From Arcticibacter sp. (GTDB lineage Bacteria; Bacteroidota; Bacteroidia; 2-12-FULL-35-15), in NCBI GenBank assembly GCA_021155045.1, contig JAJNQB010000006.1, forward strand, positions 124,001 to 188,000: DNA of 64,000 bases. The letters run 5' to 3'. Position 1 is the stretch's first letter. Every line of letters begins with the position of its first letter. Of the stretch, positions 24,534-33,753 are shown in pieces. The translations under genes and the position numbers were made by a program. The notes beneath the pieces were generated by a model, which worked only from the letters and a program-made list of their open reading frames with translations, was not told the origin of the DNA and did no database searches.

Positions 24534-26882
24534 ATGATAGAGAAAAGAAAAGATAATTTAATAGAAATTGAAGATTTAAGAAAATTTTTAAAAATTTTTT
24601 CTAGAAATTGGATTGTTATTTTATTATTTATTTCAGTTTCTTTTCTCGGGTCTTATGTATATACACACAAGCTTCCCGATATTTATGGGGCAAAAGCTCA
24701 AGTTTTATTGAAAAATAACGAAACGTATGATTATCAAAACCAAATTTATAAGGGAATTGGTTATTATGCCACTTATCAAGACAATGCAAATCAAATTAGA
24801 GTATTAACCTCGAATGACCTAATCGCTCAGGTTATTTCTAAATTAAATTTAGATGTTTCTTATTTTATTATCGGAAGATTAAAAAAAACAGAAGTCTTTC
24901 AATCTGTTCCTTTTGAGGTAAAAATAAAAACAATAAATCCTGCACTTTATGAGACGCCCATAAAAATTACAATCATTGACGAAGAACATTTTTCTTTAAG
25001 TTATTTAAAGAATGGGAGTTCAATGACTAAGAAATTTATGTTTAACAAATCTATCGAGGATCAGGATTTTTATATGATTGTAGAAAAAAATTCAATCATA
25101 AACAAGAACTCTATAGCCTCTTTAAATGAAACGGATTATGAAATAGTTGTTTCGTCAAATGCATCATTAGTTGCAAAGTTTAAGAATAATCTTAGGGTTA
25201 ATGAGATTGAAAGCACCACTATTTTAGAGCTGTTTTTAGAAGACGAAATACCTCTGAGGGCAATCAGTTTTTTAGATACGCTATCAAAAGTTTACATAGA
25301 TTATACTTCAAAGTCCCAAATTATTATAAACAATAATACAATTGATAATATTGATAAACAATTAAAAGAAATAACAGATGTACTTAAATCGATTGAGGAT
25401 GACATGGAACTTTACCGTTCCGAAAAAGGTATTTTAGACATAAATAGACAGCAAGATAATTATTTTGAAAAGCTAATTGATTTTGACACCAAAAAACGAG
25501 AACTAGAACTTTGGTCACAATCTTTGGAATCTTTACAAAAGTATATTATTTCGGTAGGTGATATATCAGACGAAAAACTTTTGCCCCCATCTTATTATAT
25601 TGAACAGGGGGACGATTATTTAAAAGCAGCTTTGGGTAAATTGTATACCCTTCAAATGGATAGAAACCAACGATTAAATGGTTCAACTTTAAAGAATAGA
25701 AATATAAATGAAATTGATCAAGAACTTGATTTATTAAAAAAGAATATTTTAACGTATATTGATAATTCAAAAAAAGGCTTGAAAGACAGAATAACAGATA
25801 TATCTAAACAGATTCAAGAATATACATCCATTATAAAAACTGTTCCCAAAACTCAAAGAGATTTATTAAATATTCAACGTAAATTAGATGTGAACCAAAA
25901 AATGTATTCCTATCTTTTGGAAAAAAGAGCGAGTACTTTAATAGCAAAGGCTGGTATTTTACCTGAAACAAATGTTATAGAAGCTGCTCACAGTGTTGGA
26001 ATTGTTGCCCCGAATAAGCGAAAGATAACATATTATTTTTTAGTTATTTCTTTATTTATTTCTGCTATTATTATATTTATTCGTCAAGTTTTTTATTATA
26101 GAATAGAAAATATTAATGAACTTAAAAGGCTTACAAATATTCCTGTTTTAGGAGAAATAATTCTTAATGATGCAAATCAAGAAAATTATATAATAGTGGA
26201 TAAAGAAGTAAAATCGGCTATAACTGAAAGTTTTAGAGCAATCCGAACAGGATTGGAATATTTTGCAAGCAGTAACTCTTCCAAAATTGTTTTGCTTACA
26301 TCTTATAACCCAGGAGAAGGTAAAACTTTTTGTTCTGTCAATCTTGCAACAATTTTGGCAAAAGGCGGAAAAAAAGTATTGTTGCTAGAATTGGACTTAC
26401 ATAAACCTAAAGTTCAGAAAGCATTTGATATAGATGTTTCTGAAGGGATAACAAATGTATTAATTGGTAAATCTTCTATTGAATCTGTTGTAAAACAAAC
26501 ACATGTTGAAAATTTATCAGTTATGTTGGCAGGGCCAATTCCACCGAATGCTTCAGAATTAATTTTGAGCAAACACCTTTCTGAAATTTTTAACTATGGA
26601 AGACAAAATTTTGATTACGTAATTATTGACACTCCTCCAATTGGTTTAATAACAGATGCATTTGTTATGATTAAAGATGTGGACATATCTCTCTTTGTAA
26701 TAAATTCAAAAGTTGCAAGAAAACAAATAATAAATATTGTGGAAGAAATGGTTGAAACAAATAAATTTCAAAATTTTGCCCTCTTACTTAATGGTGTGAA
26801 AAGAAACCGATCAAAATACTATTATAATTATGGTTATGGTTATGGTTATGGTTATGGAAATTCACCAAAGTCTAAAAAGTAA
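24534..26882 (+). CDS. Wzc-type polysaccharide co-polymerase and tyrosine autokinase
   Basis: A 782-residue inner-membrane protein. It has a first membrane helix (about 23-41), a large periplasmic Wzz-type region with coiled coil (about 260-460), a second helix (about 497-517) and a cytoplasmic BY-kinase domain. Walker A SYNPGEGKT is at 590-598 (Lys597), Walker A' LLLELDLHKPK and Walker B VIIDTPP follow. The tail has a Tyr cluster (YYYNYGYGYGYGYG) for autophosphorylation. Such proteins set chain length and assembly of exported polysaccharide through cycles of phosphorylation. It heads the locus and is 6 bp from the ABC permease gene. The matching outer-membrane Wza-type channel and a tyrosine phosphatase are not in the window. 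Confidence 0.92.
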   Translation: MIEKRKDNLIEIEDLRKFLKIFSRNWIVILLFISVSFLGSYVYTHKLPDIYGAKAQVLLKNNETYDYQNQIYKGIGYYATYQDNANQIRVLTSNDLIAQVISKLNLDVSYFIIGRLKKTEVFQSVPFEVKIKTINPALYETPIKITIIDEEHFSLSYLKNGSSMTKKFMFNKSIEDQDFYMIVEKNSIINKNSIASLNETDYEIVVSSNASLVAKFKNNLRVNEIESTTILELFLEDEIPLRAISFLDTLSKVYIDYTSKSQIIINNNTIDNIDKQLKEITDVLKSIEDDMELYRSEKGILDINRQQDNYFEKLIDFDTKKRELELWSQSLESLQKYIISVGDISDEKLLPPSYYIEQGDDYLKAALGKLYTLQMDRNQRLNGSTLKNRNINEIDQELDLLKKNILTYIDNSKKGLKDRITDISKQIQEYTSIIKTVPKTQRDLLNIQRKLDVNQKMYSYLLEKRASTLIAKAGILPETNVIEAAHSVGIVAPNKRKITYYFLVISLFISAIIIFIRQVFYYRIENINELKRLTNIPVLGEIILNDANQENYIIVDKEVKSAITESFRAIRTGLEYFASSNSSKIVLLTSYNPGEGKTFCSVNLATILAKGGKKVLLLELDLHKPKVQKAFDIDVSEGITNVLIGKSSIESVVKQTHVENLSVMLAGPIPPNASELILSKHLSEIFNYGRQNFDYVIIDTPPIGLITDAFVMIKDVDISLFVINSKVARKQIINIVEEMVETNKFQNFALLLNGVKRNRSKYYYNYGYGYGYGYGNSPKSKK
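26829..26858 (+). repeat. Hexanucleotide repeat encoding the kinase Tyr-Gly tail
   Basis: TATGGT occurs four times in tandem (26829-26852), followed by TATGGA. It encodes five Tyr-Gly pairs in the autophosphorylated C-terminal tail of the Wzc-like kinase. Copy-number changes keep the frame and change only the number of tyrosines. Confidence 0.9.
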
Positions 26883-26888
26883 TCTATT

Positions 26889-27740
26889 ATGGATTTAAAT
26901 GGCAATTGGGATGTTGTAATTCAACCAAGAACTAAATCTTTTGATTTTGGATTAAAAAATGTATGGCGTTATAAAGATTTATTGTTTCTTTTTATTAGAC
27001 GTGATTTTATTGCTTTATACAAACAAACAATATTGGGACCTATTTGGTTTTTTTTACAACCTGTTATATCTGCTTTAGTCTTTACTGTTATTTTTGGATA
27101 TTTTGCTAAATTAGATACAGAAGACGTTCCTCCAATTTTATTTTATCTAGGAGGACTTACCCTTTGGAATTATTTTGCCGAGTGTTTAAGTAAAACTTCT
27201 GAAACTTTTATTCAAAATCAGAATATATTTGGGAAAGTTTATTTTCCAAGATTAATTGTACCCATTTCAATTATTTTGTCAACTATGTTAAAGCTAGCAA
27301 TACAGTTTTTTGTATTTCTGCTTTTTTGGTGTTATTATTATTTTTCAGGTAATAAAAACATTAATCCACAGCTTACAATTTTACTTTTTCCTGTATTAGT
27401 ATTAATAATGGCTGGCTTAAGTTTAGGTTTTGGAATTATATTTTCATCTTTAACAACTAAATACAGAGATATAAAGTTTTTATTACAATTTGCAATACAG
27501 CTAATGATGTATTTATCATCAGTAGTAATACCACTTTCTCAAATTCCTGAAAAGTATAAATTCTTAATTAAATTAAATCCAGTTGTGGCGGTTATTGAAA
27601 CTTTTAAGCATGGTTTTTTAGGATCAGGGATATTCGATTTTTATAATTTAGTGTATAGCTTTTTATTTATGATAATTACTATTTTTATAGGATTGTTTTT
27701 ATTTAGTAAAGTTGAAAAATCGTTTATGGATACTGTTTAA
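26889..27740 (+). CDS. Polysaccharide ABC transporter permease (Wzm-like)
   Basis: A 283-residue inner-membrane protein of the ABC-2 type. The N-terminal FIRRDFIALYKQTILGPIWFF precedes about six membrane helices, and the pattern is that of Wzm/TagG permeases, which translocate lipid-linked polysaccharide across the inner membrane. The gene order Wzc-Wzm-Wzt with spacings of 6 and 13 bp indicates one transcript. Its partner ATPase follows directly. Confidence 0.92.
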   Translation: MDLNGNWDVVIQPRTKSFDFGLKNVWRYKDLLFLFIRRDFIALYKQTILGPIWFFLQPVISALVFTVIFGYFAKLDTEDVPPILFYLGGLTLWNYFAECLSKTSETFIQNQNIFGKVYFPRLIVPISIILSTMLKLAIQFFVFLLFWCYYYFSGNKNINPQLTILLFPVLVLIMAGLSLGFGIIFSSLTTKYRDIKFLLQFAIQLMMYLSSVVIPLSQIPEKYKFLIKLNPVVAVIETFKHGFLGSGIFDFYNLVYSFLFMIITIFIGLFLFSKVEKSFMDTV

Positions 27741-27753
27741 AAAAATGTAATAA

Positions 27754-29010
27754 TTGAGCACAGTAATTAAAGTAGAAAATATAGGAAAACAATACCGCTT
27801 GGGACAAGTGGGAACAGGTACACTTTCTCATGATCTTAATCGTTTTTGGCACCGTGTGCGAGGCAAAGATGATCCTTATTTAAAAATAGGTGAAATGAAC
27901 GATCGTTCTGTTAAAGGGGCAAGCGATTGGGTTTGGGCTTTAAAAAATATCAGCTTTGATGTGAAACAAGGAGAAGTACTTGGCATTATTGGTAAAAATG
28001 GAGCAGGTAAATCTACTTTATTAAAACTTTTGTCTCAAGTTACACTGCCTTCAGAAGGTAATATTAAAATTAAAGGCAGAATAGCATCCTTACTTGAAGT
28101 GGGTACAGGGTTTCATCCAGAATTAACAGGTCGCGAAAATATATTTCTGAATGGGGCCATATTGGGAATGACCAAAGTCGAAATAAAAAGTAAGTTGGAT
28201 GAAATTGTTGACTTTAGCGGAGTTGAAAAATATCTGGATACTCCAGTAAAACGTTACTCTTCAGGAATGATGGTGCGTTTAGGTTTTGCAGTAGCAGCAC
28301 ATTTGGAACCTGAAATTTTAATTGTGGATGAAGTGTTGGCAGTTGGAGATGCGGAGTTTCAAAAAAAATGTGTTGGTAAAATGAAAGATGTGAGTAGCGC
28401 AGGAAGAACTGTTTTGTTTGTAAGTCATCAAATGGGAATTATAAATCAATTATGTGATAGAGCTATATTGTTAAAGGCTGGAAATATATTTGCTGACGGG
28501 GCAACAAAAAAAATAGTTGATCAGTATTTGAATCTGGATGGAAATGATGCACAGTTTATTTATACCTGTACTCCGGAAAATTTGAAAAAGGAGAATGTAA
28601 TTACAGAAGTAAGACCTTTAAATTTAAAAGGAGAGGATACTTCCAATTTTTCTTTTGAGGAATCCATTTCAATGCAAATTGTTTTTAAGGCAAATAGTCA
28701 AATTTCTGGGCTTAAGCTTGGGGTGGCTTTAACTGATAATGTTCAAAACAGGGTTTTTACAGTTGTAAAAGATGTTGCTGAATTTAAAAAAATAAATAAT
28801 ACATATAACCAAAAAGTTATCTTTCAACCAGGGATGATCGCCCCAAATAATTATTCATTTATCATTGCTCTATTCGTTCCTGGAAAGCAAAATTATGAAG
28901 TTGTAGAAAATGTTTGTCCAATAAAAATTCATGATGATGGTTCAAAATTAGCATTGTTCGAAGGACAAAATTATGGAAGCTTAATTATGAAAGAAATTTG
29001 GGAGTTATAG
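27754..29010 (+). CDS. Polysaccharide ABC transporter ATPase with C-terminal glycan-binding domain (Wzt-like)
   Basis: A 418-residue ATPase. It has Walker A GKNGAGKST at 80-88, the signature YSSGM at 168-172, Walker B ILIVDE at 188-193 and switch His225. A C-terminal beta-rich Wzt-C domain (about 270-418) follows. In O9a-type systems that domain binds the capped end of the glycan and couples capping to export. The start is a TTG at 27754. An ATG just upstream is followed at once by a stop, and the next in-frame ATG would delete the conserved VIKVENIGKQYRLG start, so TTG is favoured. Its presence predicts a capped or chemically modified glycan. Confidence 0.93.
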   Translation: MSTVIKVENIGKQYRLGQVGTGTLSHDLNRFWHRVRGKDDPYLKIGEMNDRSVKGASDWVWALKNISFDVKQGEVLGIIGKNGAGKSTLLKLLSQVTLPSEGNIKIKGRIASLLEVGTGFHPELTGRENIFLNGAILGMTKVEIKSKLDEIVDFSGVEKYLDTPVKRYSSGMMVRLGFAVAAHLEPEILIVDEVLAVGDAEFQKKCVGKMKDVSSAGRTVLFVSHQMGIINQLCDRAILLKAGNIFADGATKKIVDQYLNLDGNDAQFIYTCTPENLKKENVITEVRPLNLKGEDTSNFSFEESISMQIVFKANSQISGLKLGVALTDNVQNRVFTVVKDVAEFKKINNTYNQKVIFQPGMIAPNNYSFIIALFVPGKQNYEVVENVCPIKIHDDGSKLALFEGQNYGSLIMKEIWEL

Positions 29011-29026
29011 TTAGAACAGGAAGAAA

Positions 29027-29644
29027 ATGATTAAAAAATTTTTAAAGAATATTTTATTGAAAATTATTTCGGCTGAAGAAATTTCCTTGCTATTAAATCA
29101 AAGTAGAATTAATAAGTGTAGTAGGAATGTTATTCTTGGAGAAAAATCTTATTTTTATAGCGAGGCAAAAGTGTTTAATTTTAGAAATGTTAAATCCGCT
29201 ATTGAAATAGGAAATGGTTCACATATTAGAGGTGAGTTGCTAACATTTGCTAGTGGAGGTAATATCAAAATAGGCTCTGATACTTATATTGGAGAAGGAA
29301 CAAGGATTTGGTCTGAAAACGAAATAATTATTGGAGATAATGTATTAGTATCTCATAATTGCAATATTATTGATACTGATTCCCATGAAATAGACCATGA
29401 TATCAGAGCAATTAATTTTAAAAAGATGGTTGAAAAAGGGCATTCAAAAGAAAAACGGGATGTCGCAACTCGACCGATTTTTATTGGAGATCATGCATGG
29501 ATCAGTTATAATGTATCTATATTAAAAGGTGTAAAAGTTGGTAAGGGAGCAATTGTCGGAGCAGGAAGTGTTGTAACCAAAGATGTATTAGACTTTACTA
29601 TAGTTGCAGGTAACCCGGCTGTTTTAATAAAAAATATAAAATGA
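29027..29644 (+). CDS. Hexapeptide-repeat acyltransferase (WbbJ/NodL type)
   Basis: A 205-residue left-handed beta-helix protein with repeated I-G-x-x-x hexapeptides (IKIGSDTYIGEGTRI and IIIGDNVLVSHNC), a conserved histidine in DTDSHE and the C-terminal VGKGAIVGAGSVVTKDV block followed by AGNPA. Family members transfer acetyl groups from acetyl-CoA to sugars. Here it probably O- or N-acetylates a sugar of the polysaccharide. It overlaps the next gene by 4 bp (ATGA), indicating coupled translation. Confidence 0.85.
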   Translation: MIKKFLKNILLKIISAEEISLLLNQSRINKCSRNVILGEKSYFYSEAKVFNFRNVKSAIEIGNGSHIRGELLTFASGGNIKIGSDTYIGEGTRIWSENEIIIGDNVLVSHNCNIIDTDSHEIDHDIRAINFKKMVEKGHSKEKRDVATRPIFIGDHAWISYNVSILKGVKVGKGAIVGAGSVVTKDVLDFTIVAGNPAVLIKNIK

Positions 29645-30534
29645 AAAAAATAACAGATAAGCTAAAGAATAAGGCAGCCAGTATACTTCCTTCCTTTTCT
29701 AAACCACTTTCATTGGAAGAAAAGGTAAATAATTACGTCAATGCCGGAAGAATCCCCTGGTCTAAAGGGTATGAAGAATACAAGTATCAGTTTATTAAAA
29801 ATGAAATTAATTCTACTAAATCCCTTTCGTTTTTTAAAAACAAATCATTGCCTGATAACTATGCTGTTGGTTTAGATGAAAGAAGTGTTGAATATCCGTG
29901 GATATTTTCAAAGATCTCTGAAAACAAAAGTATAATTCTTGATGCCGGTTCAACTTTTAATTTTGATTTTGTAGTTGAGCATCCTCAAATCAAAAAGAAA
30001 GATCTAACTATATATACTTTTTATCCTGAAAAAAATTGTTTTTTCAAAAATAGAATTAGTTATGTTTATGGTGATTTAAGGAATCTCTATTTTAAAGAAG
30101 AATCTTTCGATGAAATAGTATCCCAATCGACCATAGAGCATATTGATATGGATAATTCTATATACGGTTATGACGAAAAAAATACAAAGGAAGAAAAATC
30201 TTATGAATTTTTAAAAGCAGTTAGGGAAATGTTACGAGTATTAAAACCTGGAGGAAAACTATTGATCACATTTCCGTTTGGTAAATATGAATATCACGGT
30301 TTTTTTCAACAGTTTGATGATGAAATGTTACAAAAGATACTTAATTTGTTTCTTGATAGAGGAAAATTCATAGTTGAATTTATAAAATATGAAAAAAGTG
30401 GTTGGCGATTTGCTACTAAGGATGAATTGTCTCAAATAGAATCGTATAATCCTCATACTGGAAAAGGCAAAGGTATTGATGGTGCAGCCCATTGCAGAAG
30501 TATTGCTTGTATAGAATTCATAAAAAACTGTTAA
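29641..30534 (+). CDS. Class I SAM-dependent methyltransferase
   Basis: A 297-residue protein with the Rossmann methyltransferase layout: motif I ILDAGSTFNFDF, the acidic stretch SFDEIVSQSTIEHI and MLRVLKPGGKLLITFPFG. The motif I glycine pattern is weaker than usual (GST instead of GxGxG). It overlaps the previous gene by 4 bp and shares one base with the next. It may methylate a sugar or a sugar phosphate in the polysaccharide pathway. Two methyltransferases side by side, just after a Wzt with a glycan-binding domain, would fit terminal capping of the chain. Confidence 0.8.
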   Translation: MKKITDKLKNKAASILPSFSKPLSLEEKVNNYVNAGRIPWSKGYEEYKYQFIKNEINSTKSLSFFKNKSLPDNYAVGLDERSVEYPWIFSKISENKSIILDAGSTFNFDFVVEHPQIKKKDLTIYTFYPEKNCFFKNRISYVYGDLRNLYFKEESFDEIVSQSTIEHIDMDNSIYGYDEKNTKEEKSYEFLKAVREMLRVLKPGGKLLITFPFGKYEYHGFFQQFDDEMLQKILNLFLDRGKFIVEFIKYEKSGWRFATKDELSQIESYNPHTGKGKGIDGAAHCRSIACIEFIKNC

Positions 30535-31406
30535 TGACTTGGGAGGAAACCATACAATTCATACGTACAAAACCCGAATACAAAGCACTTGTTGAGTTGG
30601 CTTATTTTGAGGCTGATCTTCCTTTAAATTTAGAACGCTTCAGGAACAGTGAAGAGTATATTGAAACGAAAAAATTAATATTACAGTATGTACCATTAAC
30701 ACCTTCTTCAAACCTGCTCGACATTGGTAGTGGCAATGGAATTAGTTCTGCTGCATTTGCTCTTGATGGTGTTCAGGTAGTTTCAGTTGAACCAGATCCC
30801 AGTCAAACCATTGGTGCAGGGGCAATCGAAAAATTAAAAGAACATTATCAATTATCAAATTTGAGCATACATCAAGCATTTGCAGAGGAATTAAAATTTC
30901 CTGATAATAACTTTGATATTGTTTATGCCAGACAGTGCATGCATCATGCATATAATCTCAAACAGTTTTTGAAAGAATGTGCGCGAGTTTTAAAAAAAGG
31001 AGGATTGCTTATTACTGTTAGAGATCATGTGGTGTTTAACGATGCTGATAAAAAGTGGTTTTTAGAAAACCATCCTTTACAGAAATTTTATGGAGGAGAA
31101 AATGCGTTCACTTCAATGGAATATAAATCCGCAATGGTTAACGTTGGTTTGGAAATAAAACAAGAACTAAAACATTTTGATAGTGTAATCAATTATTTTC
31201 CTTTAAGTAAGACAGAGAAGGAAAATGCAGAGGCGAAAAGCAAAGGATTTGCAGATTCAATTGTGAAAAAGAGGTTGGGTGCAATAGGTAAAATAGATAT
31301 CTTCAGGAATCTTGCTTTGAAATACGTTGTAAATAAGCTAGGAAAGGTACATGATGAAAATAATGTACCGGGTAGGATGTATACCTTTTTAGCAATAAAA
31401 AAATAA
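30534..31406 (+). CDS. Class I SAM-dependent methyltransferase
   Basis: A 290-residue protein with clear SAM-binding motifs: LLDIGSGNGISSA (motif I), VVSVEPD (motif II), FPDNNFDIVYARQCMHHA and ARVLKKGGLLITV. Its ATG at 30534 shares its first base with the preceding stop (TAATG). The frame is open further upstream, but that would overlap the previous gene. It is probably part of the same glycan-modification set as its neighbour. The acceptor is unknown. Confidence 0.86.
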   Translation: MTWEETIQFIRTKPEYKALVELAYFEADLPLNLERFRNSEEYIETKKLILQYVPLTPSSNLLDIGSGNGISSAAFALDGVQVVSVEPDPSQTIGAGAIEKLKEHYQLSNLSIHQAFAEELKFPDNNFDIVYARQCMHHAYNLKQFLKECARVLKKGGLLITVRDHVVFNDADKKWFLENHPLQKFYGGENAFTSMEYKSAMVNVGLEIKQELKHFDSVINYFPLSKTEKENAEAKSKGFADSIVKKRLGAIGKIDIFRNLALKYVVNKLGKVHDENNVPGRMYTFLAIKK

Positions 31407-31407
31407 A

Positions 31408-32301
31408 ATGAAAATTCTTGTAATTGGCTCTAAAGGTTTTATAGGCTCGCATTGCGCTACTCATTTTTCCACACTCGGTCATGAGGTTGTGGGCTGTGAT
31501 ATCTTTCAATCTGAAGAACAAAATTACATTGATCTGAAGTCGATTAACAATGATTTTAATCAACCGTTTTCTGAGCAACAATTTGATTTTTGCATTAATG
31601 CAGCAGGCTCGGCACATGTAAACTATTCCTTTCAATATCCGGAAAAAGATTTTGAGCTAAACGTTTCTTTGGTAATAAACCTTTTGGGAGCAATTAAAAA
31701 TCACTCGGTTAATTGCAAATTCATTAATTTTTCGAGTGCTGCTGTTTATGGTAATCCAACAGTTTTGCCAGTTGCTGAAAGTGAAGAAACCAATCCATTA
31801 TCTCCCTATGGCTATCATAAATTATTAAGTGAAAAATTGTTGCATGAATATCATCGTTTTTTTAATTTAAAAACCGTTAGCTTAAGAGTCTTTTCCGCTT
31901 ATGGCGATGGATTAAAAAAGCAATTGTTTTGGGATATTTACAAGAAATCTATGGACTCCCAATCCATCCGTTTGTTTGGAACAGGATTGGAATCGCGTGA
32001 TTTTATTTACGTTCATGATGTGATTGCAATTGTGGAAGTAATAATGAAAAATGCAAAATTTGAGGGAGAAGTATATAATGTAGCCAATGGTGAAGAAATA
32101 TTAATTAAGGATGCCGTAAATATATTCTTAAAAGAATTAGGATGGTTTGGAAATGTTGTATTTTCGGGTGAAGAAAAAATTGGTGATCCAATCAATTGGA
32201 AAGCGAATATTAGCAAAATACAGAAATTGGGGTACTCAAGAAAATATAGTTTTGTTGAAGGGATAAAAAAAGAGTGTGAATGGCTAAAAGGCTTAAAATA
32301 G
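31408..32301 (+). CDS. NAD-dependent sugar epimerase/dehydratase
   Basis: A 297-residue extended short-chain dehydrogenase with nucleotide-binding GSKGFIGSH near residue 7, the catalytic serine in FINFSSAAVYG (about 109-110) and YxxxK at Tyr134-Lys138. It oxidises, epimerises or reduces a nucleotide sugar. The exact substrate is not readable. The last 22 bases overlap the start of the next glycosyltransferase gene. Confidence 0.88.
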   Translation: MKILVIGSKGFIGSHCATHFSTLGHEVVGCDIFQSEEQNYIDLKSINNDFNQPFSEQQFDFCINAAGSAHVNYSFQYPEKDFELNVSLVINLLGAIKNHSVNCKFINFSSAAVYGNPTVLPVAESEETNPLSPYGYHKLLSEKLLHEYHRFFNLKTVSLRVFSAYGDGLKKQLFWDIYKKSMDSQSIRLFGTGLESRDFIYVHDVIAIVEVIMKNAKFEGEVYNVANGEEILIKDAVNIFLKELGWFGNVVFSGEEKIGDPINWKANISKIQKLGYSRKYSFVEGIKKECEWLKGLK

Positions 32302-33458
32302 GACTTGTATACAGCTACAATAAAGATTGGGTAGCAGGAGCCTACTACATTATAAATTTAATTCAGGCATTAAATAAACAAAGTGATGAAACTAAACCAG
32401 AGCTCATTATTTTGTCGCACTCTCAGGAGGAATTTCAGACAGTAAAAAATACCGGTTACCCTTATTTAAAATTCCAACAACTATTTGAAAAAGATTTTTG
32501 GGTGACCTATACATTACCTGAGCGAATTGTAAATAAAATATCTCGTCTTTTGGTTGGAAAAAATATTATAAACAGGGAGCAGACACACAAACGCTTAGGC
32601 ATAAAGCTTGATTTGCTTTTTCCAGCATCAACACACATTTATTTTTCTGATGTAAAAAACAAATTATTCTGGATTCCCGATTTTCAGGAACATTTTTTAC
32701 CGCAGTTCTTTTCTGAAGAGGAAATACAATCACGCAAAGCCTATCAACAATCATTAGCCGATAACTCTTGTTCAATTGTTTTTAGCAGTAATAATGCACT
32801 AGAGCATTTTAAAGAAATATACCCAAGCTCGAGATCCAAAACATTTGTATTGCAGTTTGCAGTAACTCACCCCAACTACAAAAGTATTTCTACCGACAGG
32901 TTGTTTGTTAAATACAGTATTGATAAGCCTTATTTCTTTTGCCCCAATCAGGTGTGGGCGCATAAAAATCATATAGCAGTTTTAAAGGCCGTTAAAATTT
33001 TGAAGGCGGAAGGCGCTAAGGATTTACTGGTAGTTTTTTCAGGAAAAGAAGTTGATTATAGAAATCCTGCTTTTTTTGGAGAATTAAAGAATTACATATC
33101 AGAAAACGGGATTGAAGATTGTGTAAAGTTTTTAGGTTTTATTGACAGAGAAGATCAATTGCAGTTAATGAATAATTCGATAAGTGTAATACAACCATCT
33201 TTATTTGAAGGTTGGAGTACAGTAATTGAAGATGCAAAGTCAATGAATCAATACGTGATAGCATCTGATATAGAACTTCATAAAGAACAATTAAAATATA
33301 ATGTTTCTTTTTTTCAGCCAAATGATTTTACTGAATTAGCAAACTTACTAATAAAATTTAGTGTTGAAGAACCTGAAAAATTAAAGGTTGATTATCACAG
33401 TAATGTAAAAAAGTTTGGTCAAACTTTTTTAAAAATCGTAAAAGAGTTGGACTCATAG
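32280..33458 (+). CDS. Glycosyltransferase, GT4-like
   Basis: A 392-residue GT-B fold protein. The C-terminal half has WAHKNH, KFLGFID and PSLFEGWSTVIEDA, the ExxxxxxxE-type nucleotide-sugar site of family GT4. It should transfer a sugar from a nucleotide donor to the growing lipid-linked glycan on the cytoplasmic face. It is the last gene of the first run (24.5-33.5 kb). A small hairpin lies in its last 50 bases. Confidence 0.86.
   Translation: MAKRLKIGLVYSYNKDWVAGAYYIINLIQALNKQSDETKPELIILSHSQEEFQTVKNTGYPYLKFQQLFEKDFWVTYTLPERIVNKISRLLVGKNIINREQTHKRLGIKLDLLFPASTHIYFSDVKNKLFWIPDFQEHFLPQFFSEEEIQSRKAYQQSLADNSCSIVFSSNNALEHFKEIYPSSRSKTFVLQFAVTHPNYKSISTDRLFVKYSIDKPYFFCPNQVWAHKNHIAVLKAVKILKAEGAKDLLVVFSGKEVDYRNPAFFGELKNYISENGIEDCVKFLGFIDREDQLQLMNNSISVIQPSLFEGWSTVIEDAKSMNQYVIASDIELHKEQLKYNVSFFQPNDFTELANLLIKFSVEEPEKLKVDYHSNVKKFGQTFLKIVKELDS
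33407..33430 (+). terminator. Possible hairpin at the 3' end of the GT4 gene
   Basis: AAAAAAGTTTG and CAAACTTTTTT form a near-perfect inverted repeat followed by T-rich sequence, placed 28 bp inside the coding end. It may act as an intrinsic terminator for the first polysaccharide run, but only two G-C pairs support it. Confidence 0.3.
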
Positions 33459-33753
33459 TGTTTTTTTGAACTATTTTTTAAAAGTTTTATGTTTATAAAG
33501 ATTGTTTAAAACTAAACTCAGATTTAGCCATCACCTTGATGGGTTGAACTATAAAATATGCAACTTTAAGAGTTCATTATACCAATTTTTTAATAAAAAA
33601 CAGGGATTAACGCAGTTAAGGTTGTACATATCATTAACATTTTTAGCTCTTTTTATATAAAATCCACTATTATAAATGATATTTTGGGAAATACCTGCAT
33701 TTGTACTAAATTAGCACATTGTTTTTGACACAAATGCAAAAAAAGTTTAAAAT
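33459..33753. other. Intergenic region before the SBBP-repeat gene
   Basis: 295 bp without a credible gene. It contains a 9-bp inverted repeat, TGCATTTGT at 33696-33704 and ACAAATGCA at 33730-33738, with a 25-bp spacer, just upstream of the next start codon. This could be an operator or an RNA hairpin. No exact TAnnTTTG box is seen here. Confidence 0.4.

Noticed and set aside
26829..26858. CRISPR-like or mobile repeat reading of the TATGGT tract
   Set aside because: It is a short in-frame coding repeat in the kinase tail, with no spacers and no cas genes nearby.
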